12,254 nucleotides of DNA from JBOFDK01 sp051646925 (GTDB lineage: Bacteria > Bacillota > Clostridia > Lachnospirales > Cellulosilyticaceae): NCBI GenBank assembly GCA_051646925.1, contig JBOFDK010000080.1, positions 1 to 12,254 on the forward strand, written 5' to 3'. Position numbers and translations under genes: made by a program. The notes below the pieces were generated by a model. The model was not told where the DNA came from, did not search any database, and saw only the letters and a program-made list of their open reading frames with translations. Below, in pieces: positions 6,005-12,254 of the stretch. Every line of letters begins with the position of its first letter. The stretch's first letter is position 1.

Positions 6005-7291
6005 TTATTTAATAACATATCTTGTCTGTCTACCACCACCAACCTTAGTAAGCAAGTCTTGATCCAACATTTCCTTTAGTATATTGATTGCATGAGTTGT
6101 ACCAATTCCTAAAATCTCTTCAACGTCAGATCTTGTTATTTCTTTTTGCTTCTTAAATAATTTGAGTATTGGCAGATACTTTTCATCTTCTATATGCGTA
6201 TCTTGTGCATGAATATTAGGTAGCGTAACTCTAAATGCACCTTCTACATTTTCAAACTTAGGTTGCACTAGTAAACCTTTATAGCAACTGATGATCTTAC
6301 TTATACCTGTTCCATATGCTTCAATGAGCTTCATTCGATAAAATAAACTTGCTAATTTTTCATTTCTTGCTTGAGATGCTCCTAACATTGCTGCTTCTAG
6401 TGATAGTCCAGAAACTAAGCCACCTAATGAAATAATCTCTAATCGGTCCGAATAAAGATTTATAAATGTACTTCCGCTAAATGTATAGTCTCTATGAACA
6501 ATGGCATTTAGCAAGGCTTCACGAACAGCATCTTCAGGGTAATCTCTCTCGTCTATTCTTAGTAAATCTTCAAAAGTAGCTTTTGTACCATTATAAAAGT
6601 CTATCGTTTTATAAGCATCTGTAAGTTGGGTAAATAATGAACCTGTCAGCTCTTTTCTATCTTTAAAAACTAATTTATCTATCCCTTGAAAAACAGCAAA
6701 CTTAATAGAATGTTTACACTCATCTGAAACAAGTAGTCCCATATTTGTATAAATATTATCTGAGGTAAGTATGCCTAAATTCTTCATCTGTATCTCTGTA
6801 AACTCCAACTTTCTTCTTTCCATTTCTTTTTCTAAACTATTAAAATTCAATTCTTGAATGAGAGACCTATTTGCTTCAAATGAATCTCCATCTGTCATTT
6901 TAATCATCATACGTATGGCATCCTCTGATGCCGGTGCTGAAGTTGTACCATTTCTAACATATACCCCTGTTGGTTTAAGCCCCTTGTCTGATAAGTAGTA
7001 TGGTTTTTTTGTTCCTTGACTCACTTCAAGCTTAATATAGAATCTATCCTCCTCTTTTAATAAACTCATATTTGTAAACATAGAAACATCCGGTCTAATA
7101 CTATCTCTCAGAGCATTGGATATTTGCTGCATGATAAAGTCTGGATTATCAAGCCCAATTATTTCTCCAGTATCTTTTACCCCAATATAAATAATCCCTC
7201 CACTTGTATTAGCAAAAGCAACAACTTCTTTCTTTAAATCTGGCGTATATATTTCTTTTAATTCAACCATTTCACTTTCATATAAACTCAT
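6005..7291 (-). CDS. AlbA_2/Schlafen-type ATP-binding protein with C-terminal winged helix
   Basis: The 428-residue protein starts at the ATG at 7291, with AAGGAG about 8 nt upstream; the frame stays open to 7360, but those codons overlap operator-like repeats and lack a ribosome site. Residues 1-125 form an AlbA_2 (Slfn core) domain: ESEMVELKE (5-13), KEVVAFANTSGG (21-32), IYIGVKD (34-40) and GVYVRNGTTSAPAS (109-122). Glu5, Glu10 and Asp40 are spaced like the acidic residues of Schlafen nucleases, though nuclease activity is only inference. REALLNAIVHRDY (257-269) and AYGTGISKI (325-333) match the GHKL-like ATP-binding region of this family. The last 55 or so residues look like a winged helix (EITRSDVEEILGIGTTHAINI region). 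Such proteins, often labelled transcriptional regulators, are common in defence islands. The leader repeats suggest autoregulation. It appears intact. Confidence 0.88.
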   Translation of the reverse strand: MSLYESEMVELKEIYTPDLKKEVVAFANTSGGIIYIGVKDTGEIIGLDNPDFIMQQISNALRDSIRPDVSMFTNMSLLKEEDRFYIKLEVSQGTKKPYYLSDKGLKPTGVYVRNGTTSAPASEDAIRMMIKMTDGDSFEANRSLIQELNFNSLEKEMERRKLEFTEIQMKNLGILTSDNIYTNMGLLVSDECKHSIKFAVFQGIDKLVFKDRKELTGSLFTQLTDAYKTIDFYNGTKATFEDLLRIDERDYPEDAVREALLNAIVHRDYTFSGSTFINLYSDRLEIISLGGLVSGLSLEAAMLGASQARNEKLASLFYRMKLIEAYGTGISKIISCYKGLLVQPKFENVEGAFRVTLPNIHAQDTHIEDEKYLPILKLFKKQKEITRSDVEEILGIGTTHAINILKEMLDQDLLTKVGGGRQTRYVIK

Positions 7292-7303
7292 TATGTCACT
7301 CCT

Positions 7304-7352
7304 TATATCACTTTCTATCACTTCTATCACTAAACTAACACAACAAGTGATA
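7304..7352. promoter_or_regulatory. Operator-like repeat cluster in the AlbA_2 gene leader
   Basis: The core TATCAC occurs at 7306, 7316 and 7325 (10- and 9-bp steps, about one helical turn) and inverted as GTGATA at 7347-7352. The longer unit TTCTATCACT appears in direct and inverted form. The cluster lies between the predicted promoter and the ribosome site, where a bound repressor would block transcription. The gene's own C-terminal winged helix is the obvious candidate binder. Confidence 0.6.
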
Positions 7353-7408
7353 GAAAACAAGAATAATCGTCTGACAACTTACGACATCGTAATATTGCCG
7401 ACCCATAT

Positions 7409-7438
7409 ATTATAATGAATTATGATTTATTTTGTCCC
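7409..7438 (-). promoter_or_regulatory. Predicted promoter of the AlbA_2 gene
   Basis: On the minus strand GGGACA (7438-7433) is followed after 18 bp by a perfect -10 box TATAAT (7414-7409). Transcription would start near 7402, giving a leader of about 110 nt that includes the repeat cluster. Confidence 0.5.
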
Positions 7439-7663
7439 CACACTCCACCCCTAACTAAAAAATCAGGTACTCAACAAATATACTCAGGCCTTGATAAGCA
7501 GCGGCAAATTCATAAACCTATAACTATTTCTACATATGCGTATTATTTAACCATAAAATCAAACATCATAAATATTTTCATCGATAATACTTATGATGTT
7601 TTATCCGCAGACTATATTTTTTTAATACTCGTAACTACAAAACACTATTTATTATGCAATTTA
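7439..7663. other. A/T-rich intergenic DNA, no gene recognised
   Basis: One plus-strand frame is open across this stretch (7415-7693), but it has no ribosome site, resembles no protein I know and runs into a terminator hairpin. I regard the segment as non-coding border DNA between the rnpB side and the defence island. Confidence 0.5.
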
Positions 7664-7711
7664 AAAAACACAAGAATAACCTTCACTGACTAAGGTTGTT
7701 CTCGTGTTTTT
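7664..7711. terminator. Long bidirectional terminator at the island border
   Basis: Arms 7664-7683 and 7692-7711 pair over 20 positions with one mismatch and one G-U wobble on either strand, around an 8-nt loop. A-runs and T-runs flank the stem. It would stop leftward read-through from the rpoD-rnpB side into the island, and any rightward transcript from the island. Confidence 0.82.
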
Positions 7712-7809
7712 CAGGTTTTTTATAATCAAATATAACTCGTACTTACTATAACTTATAAATTGTATTAAGATGAATTTATAAACTTTTTCGAAGAGTCCAA
7801 TTGTAAATC

Positions 7810-7861
7810 ACTTATACCGCCCGGCGTAAAGACACCGGTTGCAAAATACAGGCCTATAAGT
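7810..7861. repeat. Nested hairpin element of unknown role
   Basis: ACTTATA (7810-7816) pairs exactly with TATAAGT (7855-7861). Inside, two CCGG blocks with GT and AC pair around an AAAG loop (CCGGCGTAAAGACACCGG). The interior is G/C-rich in an A/T-rich setting. It lies just beyond the rnpB terminator and does not match an RNA family or an attachment site that I can name. Confidence 0.4.
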
Positions 7862-7863
7862 AA

Positions 7864-7892
7864 AAAACCCAATGCTAAAAGCATTGAGTTTT
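7864..7892 (-). terminator. Terminator of rnpB
   Basis: On the minus strand AAAACTCAATGC pairs with GCATTGGGTTTT, fully paired with one T-G wobble, and six Ts end the element. It starts about 10 nt after the predicted RNase P RNA 3' end. Confidence 0.85.
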
Positions 7893-7901
7893 AAAGGTTT
7901 G

Positions 7902-8253
7902 TTGTAACCAAGTCTATACGCCGGGTTCTGTATTAAATGGTCATCTATCTACGCGCATTGTTACCAATACGCTCTAGCAACCTACCTAAGACGTAGCGAG
8001 CAGCTACAAATGTCTTGATCCGGTTTTGCTCCAGGTGGGGTTTACATGGCTATCCTAGTCACCTAGGACACGGTGAGCTCTTACCTCGCCTTTCCATCCT
8101 TTCCTATTTTACAATAGGTGGTCTATTTCTGTTGCACTATCCTTAGAGTCGCCTCCACTGGTCGTTAGCCAGCACCCTGCTCTATGGAGCCCGGACGTTC
8201 CTCGAGTACGGCCTTTCGGCACTTGTACGCGCGACCATCTGACTTACTTACGA
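7902..8253 (-). ncRNA. rnpB: RNase P RNA, bacterial class A
   Basis: This is the catalytic RNA of RNase P, which trims the 5' leader of precursor tRNAs. On the minus strand the conserved blocks appear in order: GAGGAACGTCCGGGCTCC (about 8188-8205), then CAGGGTGCTGGCTAACG, AGAGCTCACCG, AAACCCCACCTGGAGCAA (about 8026-8043) and, near the 3' end, CAGAACCCGGC. These are class A features rather than the Bacillus class B form. The ends were placed by the P1 helix: GTAAGTAAGTC (8241-8251) pairs with GACTTGGTTAC (7904-7914) apart from one mismatch and one wobble. Length is about 350 nt, normal for the class; the exact ends are uncertain by a few bases. In the first block the base after GGAA is C, where A or G is more usual. 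The gene has its own promoter and terminator. Confidence 0.96.
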
Positions 8254-8260
8254 CTTCAAT

Positions 8261-8289
8261 ACATTATCACATTCGAGCTAATTCGTCAA
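8261..8289 (-). promoter_or_regulatory. Promoter of rnpB
   Basis: TTGACG (8289-8284) and TAATGT (8266-8261) are separated by 17 bp on the minus strand. The expected start, near 8254, agrees with the end of the P1 helix. The -35 box lies only about 6 bp past the upstream kinase stop codon. Confidence 0.75.
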
Positions 8290-8294
8290 CTATA

Positions 8295-9914
8295 TTACTC
8301 AAAACAACTTCCACCTACAAATTCTCTTATAATAGAATTCCAAGGTATTTTATCTGTATCTACTGACAAAAAGTATTCTAAAAATTTCAAAAGACGTTTA
8401 GCTTCTCCGTAGTACGGTGATGTTCTTGGTACGCTAAACAGTAGTGGTTCAGCCTTTTGTTTCAAAACGGCTAATTCATAAATTAAGACCGTATTAAACA
8501 TAACATCCGCTTCCTCTTGGAATGGAAAAATATTTTTTTCTTCTCCTCGTCGCACTGATTGCCACAAAGATAATGTTTTCTCAGCTGACATTCCTCTATG
8601 CTTATGATCACGAATCATACGCCTCATAAGCCTTGTATCAGTAGTTGGAATACGGTTATAGTTATCTAAATTTAATTGTGTCAAGCAACTTACATAAATT
8701 TTGAATTTATTTTCTTTATCTATTTTATAACTAAGTTCTTCATTTAGTCCATGAATTCCTTCCACAACCAAAATATCTTCTTTTCCAAGTGACATATAAT
8801 TTTCCACATCTACACGTGTACCTGTTTTAAAATTAAATTTTGGAATATTTACAGATTCACCCGCTATAAGTTTAGATATATGCTCATTAAATAATTTAGT
8901 ATCTATAGCATTAATAGATTCAAAATCATATTGTCCATTCTCATCTTTTGGCGTATCTTCACGATTTACAAAATAATCATCTATTGAAATTACGTGTGGT
9001 TTTAAGCCACTAACTTTTAACTGAATACAAAGACGCTCTGCAAACGTTGTTTTTCCAGAAGATGTAGGTCCTGCAATCAATACTACTTTAGTCTTTTTTC
9101 GCTCCGAAATAGTGGCAGCAATTTCTGCAATTTTTTTCTCATGAAGAGCTTCTGACACTCGTATCAAATTTTCTAACTGCCCATCTATAATTTTATTATT
9201 TAGCGCTGAAACTAAATCTACATTTAAAATACGCGCCCATCCTCTTGATTCTCTAAATACTTCAAATAATTTAGGTAGCGGCTTAAATGTTGCAATTTCA
9301 CATGGATTTGCTTTATTTGGAAAAATAAGCATAAATCCATGTTCATATTTTATACATTTAAAATTTTGAATTTCATCAATTGTTGGCATCATATATCCAT
9401 AAAAATAATTACTAACTCCATCTAACGTATAAACATTAACAGTTGACGCACGGCGATATTTTAACATTTCCGTTTTATCAGCCATTTGTTCTTGTTCAAA
9501 TAATGCTATTGCTTCGTCTGTTGGCATCGTCTTTTTTATAATCTTATGTTTTTCTAAAATCAATTGATTCATCTTTTTTTCAAGCAACTCAATATTATCA
9601 GTTGTACATAATTCTTTATCATTAAATTCACAAAAGTATCCTCCTGAAATTTTATGATTTATCATGATCGTAACATTTGGAAAAAGTTTTTTAGCAGCAA
9701 CAATCATAAGAAAAGTTACTGTCCTTTGATAAATACGTCTTCCATCTTTGCTTTCAAGATCCAAAAACTCAATAGTGTCTTCATTTGGACCAACAACACT
9801 ACATAATTCTTTTAAACTATTGCCTACACGTGCAACTGTAATTGGTGTTTTAAAACACTGTTTTTTCTCTTGTGCTAGATCATAGTACGTTACTGTTTGT
9901 AATATTGAATCCAT
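8295..9914 (-). CDS. Nucleoside kinase (uridine-kinase-like) with ThrRS-like N-terminal domain
   Basis: The 539-residue protein has two parts. Residues about 1-200 resemble the N-terminal accessory region of threonyl-tRNA synthetase (GRRIYQRTVTFLMIVAAKKL, 58-77; GGYFCEF, 91-97) without any aminoacylation core. Residues about 270-500 form a phosphoribulokinase/uridine-kinase P-loop domain: Walker A GPTSSGKTT (282-290), VISIDDYF (308-315), and Walker B-like ILVVEGIHGLN (381-391). This fused architecture is standard in Clostridia and is annotated as nucleoside kinase. The likely reaction is ATP-dependent phosphorylation of uridine or cytidine in the cytoplasm, but substrate is inferred from the family. 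The start follows a strong GGGGGAG. It lies 22 nt after the NIF3-like gene and probably belongs to the same transcript. Confidence 0.9.
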   Translation of the reverse strand: MDSILQTVTYYDLAQEKKQCFKTPITVARVGNSLKELCSVVGPNEDTIEFLDLESKDGRRIYQRTVTFLMIVAAKKLFPNVTIMINHKISGGYFCEFNDKELCTTDNIELLEKKMNQLILEKHKIIKKTMPTDEAIALFEQEQMADKTEMLKYRRASTVNVYTLDGVSNYFYGYMMPTIDEIQNFKCIKYEHGFMLIFPNKANPCEIATFKPLPKLFEVFRESRGWARILNVDLVSALNNKIIDGQLENLIRVSEALHEKKIAEIAATISERKKTKVVLIAGPTSSGKTTFAERLCIQLKVSGLKPHVISIDDYFVNREDTPKDENGQYDFESINAIDTKLFNEHISKLIAGESVNIPKFNFKTGTRVDVENYMSLGKEDILVVEGIHGLNEELSYKIDKENKFKIYVSCLTQLNLDNYNRIPTTDTRLMRRMIRDHKHRGMSAEKTLSLWQSVRRGEEKNIFPFQEEADVMFNTVLIYELAVLKQKAEPLLFSVPRTSPYYGEAKRLLKFLEYFLSVDTDKIPWNSIIREFVGGSCFE

Positions 9915-9936
9915 AATCTCCCCCTAAAATCACCTA

Positions 9937-10953
9937 TTAATGATATTCAAAAACTTCCCCATTTACTTTAGAGATATAAATATTACTAGATTCTATAAAT
10001 TGATTTAAATATTCTTTTATTATCGGTAATGCAATATTTTCAGATGCATAATGACCAACATCAACGACTGTTAAGCCATTTTGTAATGCTTCCTGTGCTT
10101 CGTGAAACTTAATATCTGCGGTTATATAAACATCTGCTAAATAGCTTGCTTTTTGTATGAACTCACTGCCGGAGCCTGAACAAACTGCTACTGATGTCAC
10201 ATTTTTTTTGCAACTATTTATAACACGAACACATTTAACATTGAAAACTTTTTTGATTTGCCCTATAAAATCTTCAAACGGTATACTAGATATGTCCCCA
10301 AAACGACCAATTCCTTGTTTTTCGTCAAATTGCTCGATTTTAAACCCTTGATTTTTTATAAATTCATAGTTGCAATGCTTTTTTAACATGTCTATAAATT
10401 TATCAAACAAATCAACTCTAATAATATAACTCATCCTTATTTCGCCACTACCTTCTAATATATGCGTCTTTACAACACTTATATTCCATTTATTCAGCAA
10501 CTCTTTAATTTTTTCTATATCTATTTGCTTAAAATCCATTTCCACTTTATACATTGGTATTTTTTTAATATCTTGCAATGACCCTTTAACATTAATATTT
10601 AATTTTTCGCATAAATAGTCATTTATACCACCTTTAGCAATATCCAAATTCGTATGCATAGCAATTAAATTCAAATCAGCTTTAATTAAACGTCTTAACA
10701 TACGACCTTGAAAATTATCTGAATTTATTGATTTTAATGCTTTGAAAATAAAAGGATGATGCGTTATAATACACTTCGCACCTAGTTCTATAGCTTCTGT
10801 TATTACTTCATCTGTCAAATCAAGTGCACACAAAATTTTTTCTACTGATGCATTCCGATCCCCAACTAATAATCCTACATTATCATAACTTTCAGCTAAC
10901 ATTTCTGGCGCAAAACGATCACAATCTACAAGTAAATCTGCTATTGTATACAT
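9937..10953 (-). CDS. NIF3/YqfO family dinuclear-metal protein
   Basis: This 338-residue protein has the metal-site motifs of the NIF3 family: ITHHPFIF (63-70) with His65 and His66, AMHTNLD (98-104) with His100 and Asp104, and DVGHYASE (298-305) with His301 and Glu305. The middle (about 130-235) is the extra PII-like insert found in the long Firmicutes form. These proteins form toroidal hexamers and are sometimes labelled GTP cyclohydrolase 1 type 2 homologues, but a cellular role is not firmly established. The start codon lies inside the last codons of trmK (13-nt overlap), so translation is probably coupled. The trmK-nif3 pairing is common in Firmicutes. Confidence 0.93.
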   Translation of the reverse strand: MYTIADLLVDCDRFAPEMLAESYDNVGLLVGDRNASVEKILCALDLTDEVITEAIELGAKCIITHHPFIFKALKSINSDNFQGRMLRRLIKADLNLIAMHTNLDIAKGGINDYLCEKLNINVKGSLQDIKKIPMYKVEMDFKQIDIEKIKELLNKWNISVVKTHILEGSGEIRMSYIIRVDLFDKFIDMLKKHCNYEFIKNQGFKIEQFDEKQGIGRFGDISSIPFEDFIGQIKKVFNVKCVRVINSCKKNVTSVAVCSGSGSEFIQKASYLADVYITADIKFHEAQEALQNGLTVVDVGHYASENIALPIIKEYLNQFIESSNIYISKVNGEVFEYH

Positions 10954-11633
10954 TTTAACGCCTCCTTATATTGATTATAATCTTCTTCAAGCATTTTTTT
11001 TCGCTTTTCAATTGTTTCTAAATCTGCATGTTTTAACTGTTCTTCTATTTTTTTAAATACATTCTCTTTATACTGAAGCCATTCTATATATTCTGGTGTT
11101 GTATTTTCCAGTAAATATTTACCATATTTGTATTCGTATTCTTTTTCGTATTTTTCTTGGCCTTTTTCTGCACATAAGATTGTATAATACTTTCCATCAT
11201 CTTTTAAAAACTTTTCTTTTATAATTTTAAAATTGTTCATGTGTAAAAATCTACGAACATCTGGTATATTGTTTTGAGGTTGAAGAATCAGACGCTTTAA
11301 CCCCTTTACAACATTCAAATCATTCTCTAGAATATTGTTAATAAGTAAACCACCCATACCTGCAATGATACAAGCTTCTAAAGCATCTTCTTCTGACACA
11401 GTGCTTAATCCACTACCTTGTCTTAGGTCTATTGTATTTATCCCTTGTTGCAACATATGACGCTTTGCGCTTTCAAGTGGTCCTTTGTTGATATCACTAG
11501 CTATACAATAAGTGCATAGATTGTTCATTGTTAGATATATTGGGATATAGCCGTGGTCTGTTCCTACATCAACTACACGTGTATATGGTGGAACAAAACT
11601 AGCTATTGCATTTAGTCTTTTTGATAACTGCAT
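10941..11633 (-). CDS. trmK: tRNA (adenine(22)-N1)-methyltransferase
   Basis: The 230-residue protein is a class I SAM-dependent methyltransferase that makes m1A at position 22 of bacterial tRNAs. The SAM loop is VVDVGTDHGYIP (20-31), followed by the acidic SDI (46-48), IIAGMGG (89-95) and LILQPQNN (116-123), the TrmK counterpart of motif IV. The C-terminal part (about 170-228) is Lys/Glu-rich and helical, matching the coiled-coil tail of TrmK. The start has AAGAGGTG upstream. It follows rpoD by 68 nt and overlaps the NIF3-like gene. Confidence 0.94.
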   Translation of the reverse strand: MQLSKRLNAIASFVPPYTRVVDVGTDHGYIPIYLTMNNLCTYCIASDINKGPLESAKRHMLQQGINTIDLRQGSGLSTVSEEDALEACIIAGMGGLLINNILENDLNVVKGLKRLILQPQNNIPDVRRFLHMNNFKIIKEKFLKDDGKYYTILCAEKGQEKYEKEYEYKYGKYLLENTTPEYIEWLQYKENVFKKIEEQLKHADLETIEKRKKMLEEDYNQYKEALKCIQ

Positions 11634-11684
11634 AAAACACCTCTTTATTTTAATATAAAATATTTTATTTCAATACAAAATAGA

Positions 11685-11700
11685 AGTTGATTGCTCAACT
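11685..11700 (-). terminator. Small hairpin directly after rpoD
   Basis: AGTTGA-GCAA-TCAACT forms a 6-bp stem with a GNRA-type loop on the minus strand, beginning 1 nt after the rpoD stop. The following TTCTATTTTG is only a weak T-tract, so this may be a leaky terminator or a processing/stability hairpin between rpoD and trmK. Confidence 0.4.
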
Positions 11701-11701
11701 C

Positions 11702-12254
11702 CTACTCTAAATAATCTTTAAGTTTTTTACTTCGACTTGGATGGCGCAATTTACGTAACGCTTTTGCTTCAATTTGTCTTATACGTTCTCTTGTAACGTT
11801 AAACTCTTTACCGACTTCTTCAAGTGTACGTGCTCGTCCATCATCTAGTCCGAAACGTAATCTTAGTACTTTTTGCTCACGTTCTGTCAAAGTATCTAGT
11901 ACTTCTATTAACTGTTCTTTCAACAATGTAAATGCCGCAGCCTCTGCTGGAACAGGTACATCATCATCTGGTATGAAATCTCCTAAATGGCTATCTTCTT
12001 CTTCACCGATAGGTGTTTCAAGAGAAACTGGTTCTTGAGAAATTTTCATAATTTCACGAACTTTTGTTACAGGCATATCCATTTCTTTTGCAATTTCTTC
12101 AGGTTGTGGATCACGCCCAAGTTCTTGTAGTAACTGTCTTGATACTCTCATTAATTTATTAATTGTCTCTACCATATGCACTGGTATACGTATTGTACGG
12201 GCTTGATCAGCTATCGCTCGAGTTATTGCTTGGCGAATCCACCACGTCGCATAC
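11702..12254 (-). CDS. rpoD: Primary sigma factor RpoD/SigA, C-terminal half (5' end outside window)
   Basis: The last 183 residues of the housekeeping sigma factor are present; the frame is open through the right edge. The visible part begins in region 2.4 with YATWWIRQAITRAIADQ, the helix that reads and melts the -10 element. Region 3 follows (RELLQELG-like text, then AKEMDMPVTKVREIM). Next is LETPIGEEEDSHLGDFIPD of region 3.2, and then region 4 with REQKVLRLRFGLDDG and the -35-binding helix-turn-helix ending RERIRQIEAKALRKLRHP. These are near-invariant in group 1 sigma factors, so this is the essential sigma rather than an alternative one. It fits the sigma-A type promoters seen here. An ATG inside the frame at 12181 is internal, not a start. 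Confidence 0.97.
   Translation of the reverse strand, partial: YATWWIRQAITRAIADQARTIRIPVHMVETINKLMRVSRQLLQELGRDPQPEEIAKEMDMPVTKVREIMKISQEPVSLETPIGEEEDSHLGDFIPDDDVPVPAEAAAFTLLKEQLIEVLDTLTEREQKVLRLRFGLDDGRARTLEEVGKEFNVTRERIRQIEAKALRKLRHPSRSKKLKDYLE

Noticed and set aside
7292..7360. Longer N-terminus for the AlbA_2 protein starting at 7360
   Set aside because: The extra 23 residues are encoded by the operator-like repeats and lack a ribosome site, while the ATG at 7291 has AAGGAG and begins the domain.
7415..7693. Open frame of 92 codons on the plus strand
   Set aside because: No ribosome site or recognisable domain, and it runs into the terminator hairpin at 7664-7711.
8184..8366. Plus-strand open frame across rnpB and the kinase 3' end
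   Set aside because: The region is explained by RNase P RNA, its promoter and the kinase C-terminus.
1..12254. CRISPR array, tRNA gene or complete insertion sequence
   Set aside because: No regularly spaced direct repeats, no tRNA-type T-loop/acceptor arrangement and no transposase frame were found on either strand.

Overview
The window looks like a low-GC, Gram-positive Clostridia chromosome, probably Lachnospiraceae or a relative. The signs are A+T-rich intergenic DNA, strong AGGAGG-type ribosome sites, a Spo0A-like receiver, a class A RNase P RNA, and the block rpoD - trmK - nif3-like - uridine-kinase-like - rnpB. Genus cannot be settled from the sequence alone. All intact genes read leftward (minus strand).

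Right part (7902-12254) is housekeeping. The 3' half of the primary sigma factor gene is followed by tRNA(A22) methyltransferase trmK, a NIF3/YqfO-like protein overlapping trmK by 13 nt, a nucleoside kinase with a ThrRS-like N-terminal domain, and rnpB with its own promoter just past the kinase stop codon and its own terminator.

Middle part (about 690-7440) is an eroded defence island. It holds an intact brxL of a type I-like BREX system and, upstream of it, a decayed TIR-domain gene and a decayed pglZ. The pglZ copy lost its 5' end and carries an in-frame TAA, beyond which the normal PglZ C-terminus is still readable for 71 codons. Its truncated end abuts the 3' end of a tyrosine recombinase gene on the opposite strand. 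brxA, brxB, brxC and pglX are absent from the window. A second tail-end of brxL (47 of 54 bases identical) lies about 420 bp past the intact gene, next to a strong terminator. An intact AlbA_2/Schlafen-type gene with repeated operator-like sites in its leader is the other complete island gene.

Left part (1-690) holds the start of a Spo0A-like response regulator whose phosphorylatable Asp is replaced by Glu, and A/T-rich intergenic DNA with hairpins. Between the brxL relic and brxL a good sigma-A promoter reads rightward into a compact, relatively G/C-rich, apparently structured segment that may be a small RNA; I could not assign it to a family.

Taken together, I read the window as a housekeeping operon followed by a variable locus where a BREX system, with a recombinase and a TIR gene, was acquired and then mostly deleted, leaving brxL as the only complete BREX gene. 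No tRNA, CRISPR array or complete insertion sequence was seen.
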